The notes under the pieces were generated by a model, which ran no database searches, was not told where the DNA came from, and was given only the letters and a program-made list of their open reading frames with translations. A stretch of 64,000 nucleotides of DNA, taken from positions 29,378,501-29,442,500 of the forward strand of contig NC_088787.1 of NCBI RefSeq assembly GCF_949628265.1. The letters are read 5' to 3'. The stretch's first letter is position 1; each line of letters opens with the position of its first letter. The translations under genes were made by a program, and so were the position numbers. Of the stretch, positions 1 to 11,125 are shown in pieces. Origin of the DNA: Cloeon dipterum. Lineage: Eukaryota > Arthropoda > Insecta > Ephemeroptera > Baetidae.

Positions 1-3000
1 GGTTTAAAAAAAGGAGAAAATCGTTACCCGCGTAAATTATTTTTAAGTCAGCTCTGCACACTGATGCAAAATAAATGGCACTGTGGTGGCTACTTATGGG
101 TAGAACGATTTGAAAACTCCCACGGAAGTTGCAGATAACGAGAGGAAACCGCAAAAAAAGCACTTTGAATCGTGCAGAAACGCGGATAATATGTAATATT
201 CTGCATATTTAATTATATTATGCTTTATAGTCCGTGTCCGAGATGTAATCAAGTCTGCATCAGCGCCCAATGTTTGAATGCTGTCACACATTAATAACCG
301 GAGCCAGCCAATCGTACATAATTTCTAGTCATGGCTCGTTCGTCAGCACCCAAGTCTCGTCCTGAAAACGTAAGATAATGGCCTGGGCTTTGAAGGCCTC
401 CGACCGATGGAAACGGAGGAATCCGTCACGCAGAATGAATTGTTTGAAGCACTTGAGTACATATATATAGTGTGTGTCATCATGCAGCACTTGAAAAAAC
501 ATAATTTACAATTCTTTGCTGCCTGCGCGTCTATTGTGTTGACTGTTAATAAAATATGCTATTGACACGAAGATAAATAAATTTTCTACAAGACGACCGT
601 TTCTGCACTTTCCCTGCTTGGTTCAAAGAAAATACTCTATCTCGTATCCATTTAAAAAAGACGTGATCACTTTCACTAGGTCGGGAAATTTTTAAGAAAT
701 ATACGATGTGATTCCCGTGACAAACCTTCAGCAAGAAGGAAAGACCGGATTATTCACTACGCACATCAAAATAGCTTGTTAAAATGTTTGCGTGGCATTG
801 AGGTTGCTGCTTGTTATTAATTCCCGTGTTCCAAACGTAATTAACTGGCACCCTAATTTGCGAAAAGTAAACAACAATCAAAACAATGGTGCTAACAATA
901 GACAAAGCTCGAATTACTCACCCACATGGCCGGGGAAGAGGCAGTGCTGCGGCTGCGACTGACGCAAAAAAAATGAATGGGAACGAGCTTCGGAAGGTGC
1001 GAGCATCGACAGACACACACACGCACGCACGCCTTTTTCGTTAAAACATCGTCATCTGGCACAATGACACACTAGCCGACCTGTCACCCACACGCACCAA
1101 TCACCAAACGAGAACGGAAATAATTGACTGTCACTTGTCACTCTCATAATTGAAAATAACTCGGGTGCACGGGGCCTCCACAACAATGCTATTGTGCTTC
1201 TTTTTTTATATTTTTACCTGGCATTATGCACCCTCCAGCTCCTTTGATAGGACGACCCGCCGCGTGCCTCGTGGCTGGCCGACGTGATTGTTCCAACCCT
1301 TGCCCTTGTGTTATTTACCTTGTCGTGAGCACTTCTGAAATAAATCTTTTAACTGTCTCGGCGGAACTGACAACTGATCATAAATTCACCTTTTCGGGCA
1401 TAAAGATTTTAACTTAGATAAACTAATAATTTTTTTCGAATTAAATTATTATTTAATTCACAAAAAATGTGGGTTTTTCGTGAATTTATTTGCTAGCACT
1501 TTAAATATAGCCTTTTGTGGTAAATTTCGATGATAAGAATGACGTAACGCACACAAACTAGAAATGAACTGAATCATTCATTTTTATTTTCAACGAAGAT
1601 TAAAATGTTAAAATATTTCCACCGGGATCCGGGGTGCGATCCGTGTTGGTTCTTGCCGGTAAGAAGTCAATATGGCGTCGAAATAATGGAGGCCAATCAG
1701 GAGACAGTCTAGCGGCCAATCAGAAGCGTCAAAAAAGAGGCGTGCCGACCTAATGATTTCATTCCCGCGTATTTTGGGTATTTTGTTACATTTCCATCAG
1801 CCTGATGTGCCATCTAATTGTCGATTCGCCAATTACCGGGCTAACCAGCTGTTAGTAAACGAAAAAAAAAACAATAATATTCATTGTGCTGACGGCATTT
1901 TCATGACAAATTTTCCAAGCCAATTTAATTTCTGAACTTTCCCACCGTATTCTACCAGACGCCATGTCCGCGCGTTGCGTGAATTTGGTCCCCAGTGAAT
2001 ATTTCAAAAAAGATTTTCAAGAATCCGTCGAAGGCGATCGGTCAAATTTATTTAAATATCATTGGAGAGCATGGAAAAGAGGAAAAAGGCAGGGCAAATT
2101 TAAAAAAATTCAACTACTGTGTTGCATAAATATATTGATAAATAATTGGATAATTTAACCATATAGGACCATTCGTTTAAAATCTTCCTAATGGAACGAC
2201 ATCCGTTACCATGAATTTATTGCCACCTCGTTTGAACAATTTGAATGAAAAACTCCTCGTTTAGCTTCTATTAGCGCCGTTTTCTTACTTGGCCTAATGT
2301 AAATGAATCGCTCGAAAACAGACTGAATAGGCCTTTGGTTTTTGCCGGCTTTATTTCGGCAAACAATGCGAACAAAGGCCACTCGCTGTCCCAGTCTGCG
2401 CAAATCGCCATTGACGCAGCGGGTAGGAAATTAGCAACAATGAGGGGCGCGCAGCGCAGGCCCGACGAGCGAGGAGAGGACGGAATGATTCGATTTTTAA
2501 AGCCGATCGACACACACACGGCCGGAGCAATCGATGCCTGGAAAAGGGTCGGAAAGAAAGGATGTGAATTCATTATCGCGAGACAGCCAGCTACGCCTCC
2601 TTTTCTATTCACTAATCCGTTCAATTTTCATTGTCCCCCAGCCGCGACGGTCGGCTGGCACGTGATTCGCGTGCGCAATGTGTCTCACGCCACCTGACTC
2701 GTGCACATTTTTATTTCGGTTTCGCCCGATGCACTCTCCAAAATAATGACTCATTTAACAAGCCGATCGAATTCATTAGGCGTCGACCATGGACGATTTT
2801 GACGACGGGGTTCATTCTTACTCGCTAAATCTTTCAAAATGGAAATTTTTGTTTTCAATTATTAATGCAATTTGCATAGAGTTTCAGCGGCAAAAATGTG
2901 AAATGAAAAATCGCGAAGGCCATATTTAAACCAATTGTGACTTCAGTTCATTGAAATGTTTCGCAGCTGTTTATATAATAACAGTCAAAAAGCTAAATAT

Positions 3001-4225
3001 CAATTTCAGACTTCGATAAACCGTAAGAGGAAGAAACAACAAAGAACAAAGTGAATTCACCGACGAGATAATATATTTTAAAAGTTAAATCAAATACCAG
3101 AATGAGGGAAATTATTATTTATTCTAAACATTTTATTTCCTGTAATTATTGTAAGATCTGATTAGAACTTCAATAAAATCTTCCCTCTATTGTCAAGAGT
3201 CGAGTGAATGACAATTAATATCAATAAACATTCTGCTTGTCATTGACAAGACAATATCGATGAATTCAACGAATTATTTGGCCTTCCAGATAAATACATT
3301 TTATTGTAATATATTTTGTCTTTAATGGGGTTAATGTTTTATTAAAATTAACTTTCAGATTCTCACAGAAAATAAGCAATTGATTCCATCATGACATTAT
3401 GAAGCGAGATTTCGGATCAAATTGTTTTCTTTAGTCTTTTGAATTTTCTTTTTTCAAGAAAAAAAAAACGAAATTTTAGCCAACAATCTAATCAAAAAGT
3501 TCGTGAATTTTATAAAAAAAAGTATGATAAACTGTATAATAATATTTTAATTTCTTCGCGAAATAATGGCTTTCCATGAAAATTTAGCTAGAACTATGAA
3601 CATTTACGTATCCATGCCCACAGCATAAAATTTTCTCATAATAATTCTGCAAGGTAGTGAAATAATTCAAAAGCACGCCGTTTTCTATTTCATAAAGCAA
3701 TGCGTGTGCACCTCAAGTTCTCGAATTAACGTAATTAATACGTCAAGCTAGAGCTCATTACCTCTCTATAATTCTTCACGCTCAACAACGAAAGGCAAGA
3801 AACCTCTGTTGAGATTTTGTAGATTACATTTCGTTTACACCCTGACGCAACGTTCGCAATTTTCGCAATTTAAACTTTCTTAATCTTTCGTTGAGACACA
3901 CAAATTAATAACCCAAATTAAAGCAGTGTTGAGGGAAATCGAGCGTGAAAATTGTCTCAAATATTAAAAATAAAATTAAACTTGTAATACCACAGTTGTC
4001 AACGTTCGGCCGAGAGCAAGGTTGCTTTTCGGCGGAAAAACAAGGCAGGAGGTGCGCAGGAGGACTGGACGGCGCCCACGTACTTGTCGACTGGTCGGCG
4101 GCGGCGGCCGAATAAGGCGGGAAATGGCTAGCATAGGTGGGCGGCCGAATCAGCCGACGAACGAGCACCGATGTCAGCGGTGCTTTCATTAATGAAAGGC
4201 CGAAATTCGGCAAAATGTTGCTCAC
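1..4225. other. AT-rich stretch, no assignable gene
   Basis: I see no exon chain with convincing homology here. The open frames are short and compositionally random. Visible features are a short CA/CG-type dinucleotide run near 1013-1032, GC-richer islands near 920-1000 and 2400-2700, and a pair of CCAAT boxes listed separately. On the minus strand near 911-935 there is an ATG followed closely by a GTGAGT donor, which could be an alternative first exon of a gene leaving the window on the left. If a gene begins at 4258, most of this stretch is its first intron. Confidence 0.5.
1669..1735. promoter_or_regulatory. Two CCAAT boxes and a YY1-like site
   Basis: Two GGCCAATCAG motifs lie 23 bp apart (CCAAT at 1693-1697 and 1716-1720), about 15 bp after an AATATGGCG motif that resembles a YY1/Pho core. 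Paired CCAAT boxes are typical of NF-Y-bound proximal promoters. No gene start can be assigned to either side, so the promoter role is inference. Confidence 0.3.
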
Positions 4226-4258
4226 CTGTTCCTGGTCTGCTGACAGTGTTGCTGCCAT
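4226..4258 (-). CDS. Candidate first coding exon (partial gene leaving left)
   Basis: On the minus strand an ATG at 4258 in good context (AAGATGGCA) opens 11 codons (MAATLSADQEQ) and runs straight into a strong CAG|GTGAGC donor at 4225. The surrounding 150 bp is richer in GC than the flanks, and the AAGATGGC around the start is also a YY1-like motif common at transcription starts. I could not find a following exon between 1 and 4225, so the rest of the gene would lie beyond the left edge. The 11 residues do not identify a family. It could also be a chance ATG plus donor. Confidence 0.35.
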
Positions 4259-4439
4259 CTTGGAATATATTTATTATATTCCCGTTCGCTGGAGTGACGA
4301 CAACACACACAAACTCTCCGACCGTCTGACAGCGAACAGCACTACAGCACCAGCGCCTCACCCCTGTGCGGCGGCAAGTAGCGACTCCAACAAGTGCGCG
4401 ACCACTCAGCCAACCTGCCCTCTCATAAATTCAGTTTTG

Positions 4440-5236
4440 TAATTTTTCTGTTTCGTCAATTTTCATGCATTTCCAATAGTTTTCCTGTCTTTCTCTCATC
4501 TCTAATCTCTGTAGTTTTATCCTTTTAATTTTAAGAGTTAAAAAAATCATCAATATTTTACTTGATTGCATTTTTTTGTCATTTTTCCACAGGAAATTTA
4601 TGCTTTATTTTATTAAAAAAAAATATAATACATTCATCAAGTTTTGAGCTTTGGTTGATTTTTATGTGTGCATTTATAAAACTGTATTACTGATATGAAT
4701 TATATTTATGTTTGTCAATGGCTGCTCTACTTATTTAGTTTATTTCAACAACGCGGTTCTTTACGTGTGGCATCCTCGTTAGCTATAATATATGGACCAC
4801 TCATGCAATGGCATTTTTTTATTTCCCTTTTCTGGTCCAAAGATATCCTAGTTTTTTTTATTCTTCTTTTGCTGTTTTTTAATTCATAAAAAGTTCGAAA
4901 CAGCTAAGTAGAAAGCTAAATACGCAAAGATTATCCTAACTGAATCAAAATTCTGAGCAAAATCATAGCGGTCTTAGCTAGCCCCACTGTGCCATCTAAA
5001 AAATTATTCTGGCCCATCAGGCCGTCGATATCTTTTTAAAATTTTGTCATCCTCGCACCAGCCGCCGGGCCACAAGCCACAAATTTACGCGACTGACTGA
5101 GACCACTACATATATTTTGTATTCTAAATGCAAATATCTTTTATATAATTGATTTATTTAAAATATCTCTCCTCACCGCAGTTTGGGATTTTGTTATAAA
5201 AAAGGCCACAGTTGATGAGGAGATAAATTACGAATA
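4440..5236. other. AT-rich intergenic stretch
   Basis: Downstream flank of the ITIH-like gene. It contains only short poly(A), poly(T) and ATT-rich runs, with no exon, RNA gene or repeat that I can support. Confidence 0.5.
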
Positions 5237-5242
5237 TTTATT
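5237..5242 (-). terminator. Poly(A) signal of the ITIH-like gene
   Basis: A canonical AATAAA on the minus strand lies about 46 nt downstream of the ITIH-like stop codon (TAA at 5289-5291), the usual place for the cleavage signal of a short 3' UTR. Confidence 0.6.
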
Positions 5243-5288
5243 GATAACCCGCCTGCTCATTTTACCTTATCAAGAAAAATGCACTATT

Positions 5289-8200
5289 TTAATCAACAGC
5301 TTCAGCCTCTAGTCTCGTTGTTAAGCTTGAGTTGTTTTGTGGGCAGCAAACTCCCAAAAACCTGAAGAAACAAATATACTTTCGTAAAATGCGTCTTTAA
5401 AAATTGCTTATTGAAACTTACTTGTCACCGTCCAGTAAAACATCACACTTCAAATTTTGAACAAAAGCGTCTGATGACGTATCGGTCGAGAATTCAGGCA
5501 GGATGCAAGTCGTGAAAGGCTTGCAGACGTCGTTGTTGGCACAAATATCACCAGTCACATTTTGACTCTGAAATAAATATTTACAATTAAAACTCAATGA
5601 TCGCGCTCTAGTATCAATTCTGTTTACACGTTAGGCTATATATAGGAGATAAATTTATTTTATTTACCTTGTTGAAAGACAAGACTTTTTGCACTTCAGA
5701 GGAATTTCCTATCTTGAAACATTGCCAGTCATCTGTACTGCAGTTTCCTTGCAATTCGGGAATGAGCCAGGATATTTGAGAAATAGGTACTGTTGAAATT
5801 TCCGGCGTCGTAGTTTCCAGGGTGGATGTTAATGTGGCATCCAGCACTGCGTCGGAATCAAAGTCGCTTTCAGCACTCTCCTTGGTCGCAGCGGCAAAAC
5901 CCCAGCCTGCAGGTTTTATCCGGTGAGCCATATTCCAAGAAACTCTGTGTAAATCTGGGAAATAATCGAAATTTAAGATGACACAATAATTTCACTTGGC
6001 GTTTAATTTCCTATTCCCATAGCAGCAATTATTTAAGATATATTTTGCTGTCAAATAGGTTCTAATTAGGAATTAACTAATATTTTTTTTAATATTGGAA
6101 GATTTTAATTTAAAGTCTGGAAAAACCAGTTTAAGGATGATTTTAGATAAAAAGAGTAACGCGTGTAATATTACACATTTTGATACCTGCTGATCCCGCG
6201 GTAGACACTGACTGTAGAGCAATCGCGTTGTGGTAAGAAGAACCGACGTAGGGGGTCAACTCATTTTCTTCCTCCTCTTCGTTTCCTGTGTTCACGTAAA
6301 ATTGTTACGAATGTCCAGAGGTAATTCGAATGCAGCTTACCGATCACTACTTTGCTGGGCTCCTTTTCGTTCGCAGTGCCATCGTCACTCTTCACCACGA
6401 CCAGAGAGGTTACAGGAGTGACAAAAGAAAACTGGAGGGCTAGCCTCAGGGCGTCTCCCTTCGCCACTTCGAACGAGGGTTTTTCTTCGCTAGCATTTTT
6501 CGCAGCAGCAGTGCTTTCCAATCTGCCTGCTTCGTATTGGTCCAGCTTTTGTTTGATGCTGAGGAATGCCCACAGTCTCTCGAGGAAGTTGTCTTCCGTG
6601 TCCCTGGCAATAGGGGTAGGGTTCTCTCCCGGCACAGGAAGAAGGTAATTACCCCTTGAAGTGAGCACATTACCGTCCAGTCTCTCCACTCCCGAAATTA
6701 GTTTTCCCGCCACGACAAGCTCTGAGCCAGAGAAAACTAGCCCGAATTTTTGTTTCGTCAAAACCTTTCCCTCCACCTGCAAAATTTGTTTACTTTGATT
6801 TATTTATAATTTTCAAAGTGACGAATTCTACCTTTTCTTTGTCGTATTCAAAGGTTGCGTTCGTGAGTAAGGGAGACGCAACCTGGCGGTAAAAGTCTCT
6901 CAGTTGTAGAGCCGCATCAGAAGCCTCGTAAATTTTTCTAGCAAAAGCCCCGGCTCTAAGACTTAGTCTTTTAAGGAACTTCAAATCAGCGTCATCTCCA
7001 AAGGCCAAACTGAAGATAGGAACGCCACCATCCCTGTCACTGCGGAAGCATAAATAATTAATCGTTAACTATTTCAAGCCCTCTCTGTGCACTGCGCATT
7101 AATTTTTCTTACGTTGAAATAAGCTCCAAAATTTTGTCTGCACCGGTCTCACCAACAGTCGCTTCTCCGTCCGTCAGGAAAATGATAATTGGAGCCGGAA
7201 GTTTGGTTTCAGTGCTATTATTGGGGACTGCTTTCTGCGTTAGTTCAATTGCCGCCTTCACGGAATCGTGGATGTTAGTGCCTGTAAAAATCTTAAATTA
7301 TTTTTCCCGGTGAAATTTTTATCGTCTTTTTACCGCCAGTCGCAGTCATTTTCTCCACTGCTTCTTTCGCAATATTTATATAAAATTGAGTAGCAGGGTA
7401 AGCATTTATATTATCTGGAACGGTCCTTAACGCTGGGTCAGGCGACACAGGCGGCTGATCGTACCAAGGGGAGCTTTCTGCTGGTTGGATTACGGTGCTG
7501 TTTGACGGAGTGTCCAGGTTGAGGATCTGTTATCATTGAAACGTATTTGAATTAGTTTGAGAATGTTAATTATCCAGGAAGAAGAAGATAAGATACCAGA
7601 ATATCAAAAATGTTTGCGATGCGTATTATTTTAATTCTGACTGAAATTATAATTTTTGTTTTACCGTGACGGGATGAGAGAACTCGATCAAGTTGAAGTA
7701 GTCCTGAGGACGGAGTTCGTCAAGAATAGCATTCATTGCTTCCTTCAGTTGAACCATTTTCTTGCCGTACATGGAGCCGCTCACGTCCAAAACGAAGACT
7801 ACATGTTTTGGAAGAGGCTTTTCTTCGGGTGGTGTGAAGAAATGCACAAAGTAGCCGTCTCTTGTCTAGCAAGAAGATTATTTATTTATTTTTGTGACTA
7901 ATTTATTCCGCTAGAAAACTATAGCATACCAGAATTTCACTCTCGGGTTGATTTTTCCTGTCCACGTCGTACCTGACCACAAAGCGGCCACCCAGACCTG
8001 ACTTATCATTTCCGGCCAACCTGATCTGGTCACTTTCACTGGGAGCAAAGTGCAAGTGGAGCTTTTGCTTGGAGGTCCTCTGCACTTGAGTGAGGTTTGA
8101 AACTGTAATATTCACAAGTCTCGATTTTAGTAAATTCTCATCGCGAGCGTGGGGAGATGCTGTGCCCAAATAAAATGTTGCAAATGACATTACACTCTGT

Positions 8201-11015
8201 GGCAAAAAATAATCAGTTTGCGGTGGTTTACGACGAAAAGTTTGGGTAATCTGATACAGTGCGCAGAGAAACCACGACCTCTTTATCACTTGATATTTGG
8301 TGCTCTGTTTTTGCCACATGCTCGCGGCTCACTCTTCTTATATTTAAATAAAGTCAAAAGTCATAAGCAGCATTTATTTCTCTTATTTTCGTTTGGTGCT
8401 CACCGCAGAAGTTGCAAGCTACGCTTTTTATATTAAAAAATTCTCTTTTGCGCCGAATTATCACCACTTTGGACTCTGGACAAAATTATACTTACTCTCG
8501 TCAATTTCATCAAAGTCAATTTCATTGCTGGATCTGAATTCAGGCACCTGCAGCAGCGTTATGTTCCTGTTTTCCTTGATGAACACATCTATCGCCAAAT
8601 CTGGCACAACCTGCGGAGATTTTACATTGAGTTAGCCTTCTTCTCAGAAGCTGCAACTGAAAATCGATACCTGGCGGGGGTTGACGTTGATCGACAGCTC
8701 GTATCTGCCCTTGCGTCTGACCAGCAATTCTTCGTATGTCACGTTGAAGGTGACCTTTGACTGCGGGCCTACATTCACGGAAATCCGCACCTGATTCGAG
8801 TCGCGCACCCTAAGCTCGCAAAGAGAAAAAAATTCATCATCTTTCACGATGGGTCATAGTGGATTATACACTCACGTGGCCGTTGCTACGTGCCCGGCAG
8901 TCTGGCCCGACTCCTTTGCCGCGTGGTACTCGTGCTTCGCCTCTGTCCGTTCTTTCACCTGACCCTTCATCAGCTCGTCATCTAACAGCCTATAACGTGT
9001 TGCAAACAATTTGAGTTTTCATCACATATAATTTTATTTTTTAACTGGAAACTTTGTTCAAGGGGAGGAATGACTTTGCCGAAAATCTTTAAAGAGCAGA
9101 AATATATCAACTTTTTGTCCTTGAAATTAATACAAAAAAATCCACTAGGAATTAGTGATGCAACACCAATTGTACGACCTTTCCGATTATTATGTCTGTG
9201 ATTTTGCTTTAGGATAATGATTTATAGTATATGATTATTAGCTGTATATAGGTTCAGTTTGACGTATTTTAATAAGTCACCATTGTAAATATCGACTTAA
9301 AGAAAATAAAAAAAAACTATCTGAATCTGAATCGTAAAAAATTAAATGATAGTGCTATTGATGAAATTGAATATAACGAGTAGTTGGTTACATTTTGATT
9401 ATTTTTCTGTCAACTCTATTATTTGCCATCTGAAAGTGTGAATGAGAGATATAATGCGATTTTGTCTTTGTGAAATCGATAGTTTTTTTAAGCCAGTAGA
9501 AGCGTGTGCTTAGACCGGTAGAAAGAATTTGTAGCTCATAGAGAAGGTCTCGTGAAGGTGGCTGGGCCACGATGGGCCAAGACTCAAGACCGCGGATGCC
9601 GTTTCGCATTGCCCGCGGATTTAAGTGGCCAAGCCACCTTCACAAGACGAGCCCGCTCTCGACGCGTTACGTACGCTTTCTACCAGTCTCTGAGCTTACA
9701 AAAATGTTCGATTTCACGAAGACAATCGCAAATATTTCTCATTCAGATGGCAATATAATTAGTTGACAGGAAAATAACCAACAAAAAGTTACCAACTACT
9801 CGTTACATGAGCCTCAGTCTCTTTCAGTTCACTGGCTCACAGATTTAAAACAGAATCAACATCTGATTTCATCTTGGAAATTACCAAATTAAGGAAACTT
9901 AAGACGGTTAAAGCTCTCAGAGTTATTTAATATACATATATTTTCAATTTAAAAGTGAAATATTTAAAGGGGACAAAGTTCATAGTCTACTGGATCCGCA
10001 CGTTAAGAATTTTTGTGTTTGTAAATAGCGCAGATTTTTGAAACGTAAATTAATTTGAATGCCTCTCACCATAATATGATCTAAATTTATAGCAATCCAA
10101 TGACCAAATACCAAGAGAAGAGAAAAATGTCAAAAGGAAATAATACAATTTTATAGTTCTCTTTCCAATTAATTTTATCATTTGAAGTGTTTCGCAACTT
10201 TGTTATTTCCGCTGTTTTTTTCCATTTGATCGGGGGAGCTGAGCTTTTGCTGATAACTTATGCGCACTTTATTTTGCCTCTTTCCCTATAATATAATATT
10301 ACGGAATCACAGATAACAACTTTTCATTTCATTGTGCTAATGTGTCTCCTCCTCTCGTTATGGCTTTTTGCATTAGTTTTTGAAAATAATCTTGAGTACA
10401 ATGGTATTAATTTTGGTTAAATTTAAGATGTGATAAGGGCAAAAACAACTTTTTATATGTCTTAAAAAAAACAGTTTTTGAAAGTCTATACGTGGTCAAT
10501 AGGTCACTTCACAGATATCAATATCACTCTTCTCCTTTCACTGCCTGAGTTGTGCGTGTCAATAATTGTTACTCACATGGTAAAGTTGGAAATAAACGCA
10601 GTCTCTGGAATAGTCATCTGGTACACAACTTCCTGGGCTTTGTCAGAGGGGTTGACCACTTTGCTGGTGACGAACGTCTTGGCATATCTGGCCCTAATGT
10701 CCGATTTGATGTGCAAGAAGTAAATCTTCGGCGTAACCACCTAAAGGGCCAAGAGAAAGGCACGTTGATCGAAAGCAGAGAAATTGAAAGATGAACGTTT
10801 TGACCTCTAACACACAATTATTTTGCAAAGAATCACGCTGAAAGCGCGTTGAAAATACCGAAAATTCGCGTTCAGCGGCAGGAATAAAAAAGCGCACTGG
10901 GGATATTGCTAAGTGGTACTCAAATCAATCTTACCTGCTTTTCTGTGGGCGCCGCGGTGACCTTTGACGTGATGGTCACGGCCACGAGAGCCAGCACTAG
11001 CACGCAGAGCCTCAT
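5289..11015 (-). CDS. Inter-alpha-trypsin inhibitor heavy chain-like secreted protein with CLIP-like C-terminus
   Basis: Fifteen exons: 11015-10935, 10740-10577, 8989-8876, 8809-8671, 8610-8496, 8102-7930, 7865-7665, 7526-7334, 7281-7113, 7039-6832, 6776-6341, 6285-6187, 5954-5668, 5567-5422, 5361-5289. All introns are GT-AG and the frame closes at 865 aa. Residues 1-22 form a signal peptide (MRLCVLVLALVAV...TAA). A VIT domain (about 28-160) carries the GQTAG-type motif. A von Willebrand A domain follows, opened by GYFVHFF, with a complete MIDAS: DVSGS at 289-293, T395 and D431 in FLTDGE. Many N-glycosylation sequons are present. Known heavy chains bind hyaluronan and serine-protease-inhibitor partners outside the cell; that role here is family inference. 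The last two exons encode a cysteine pattern (C-x5-C-x5-C-x26-C-x12-CCP) like an arthropod CLIP domain, not the DPHF linkage motif of vertebrate heavy chains. Intron 2 holds a foldback repeat. Confidence 0.92.
9374..9805. repeat. 432-bp foldback (MITE-like) element in ITIH intron 2
   Basis: The two halves are imperfect inverted copies over almost their full length. The ends read TAACGAGTAGTTGGT on the left and ACCAACTACTCGTTA on the right. Inner matching blocks include TCTGTCAACT, TTGCCATCTGAA, GTGAAATCGA and GAAGGTGGCT. The centre near 9555-9645 is GC-rich and also palindromic. No clear target-site duplication is visible and no protein is encoded, so it is a non-autonomous foldback element of unknown family. 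Confidence 0.75.
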
Positions 11016-11054
11016 CTCTCACAATTGAGCATGATGCGACTGATCTCTCATTTA

Positions 11055-11062
11055 TATTTATA
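11055..11062 (-). promoter_or_regulatory. Possible TATA box of the ITIH-like gene
   Basis: TATAAATA on the minus strand lies about 40 nt upstream of the ITIH-like ATG. An arthropod-style initiator TCAGTC sits at 11043-11038, but the spacing (about 21 nt) is shorter than the usual 25-30 nt, so the assignment is tentative. Confidence 0.35.
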
Positions 11063-11125
11063 CTGCCCCCTCCTCGCCGGCACCGCATCATATTATCCAC
11101 TATAAACACACTCAACTCAAACACG

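Noticed and set aside
2271-2697. Overlapping open frames of about 120 aa on both strands
   Set aside because: They mirror each other in a GC-richer patch, have no recognisable motif and no splice context.
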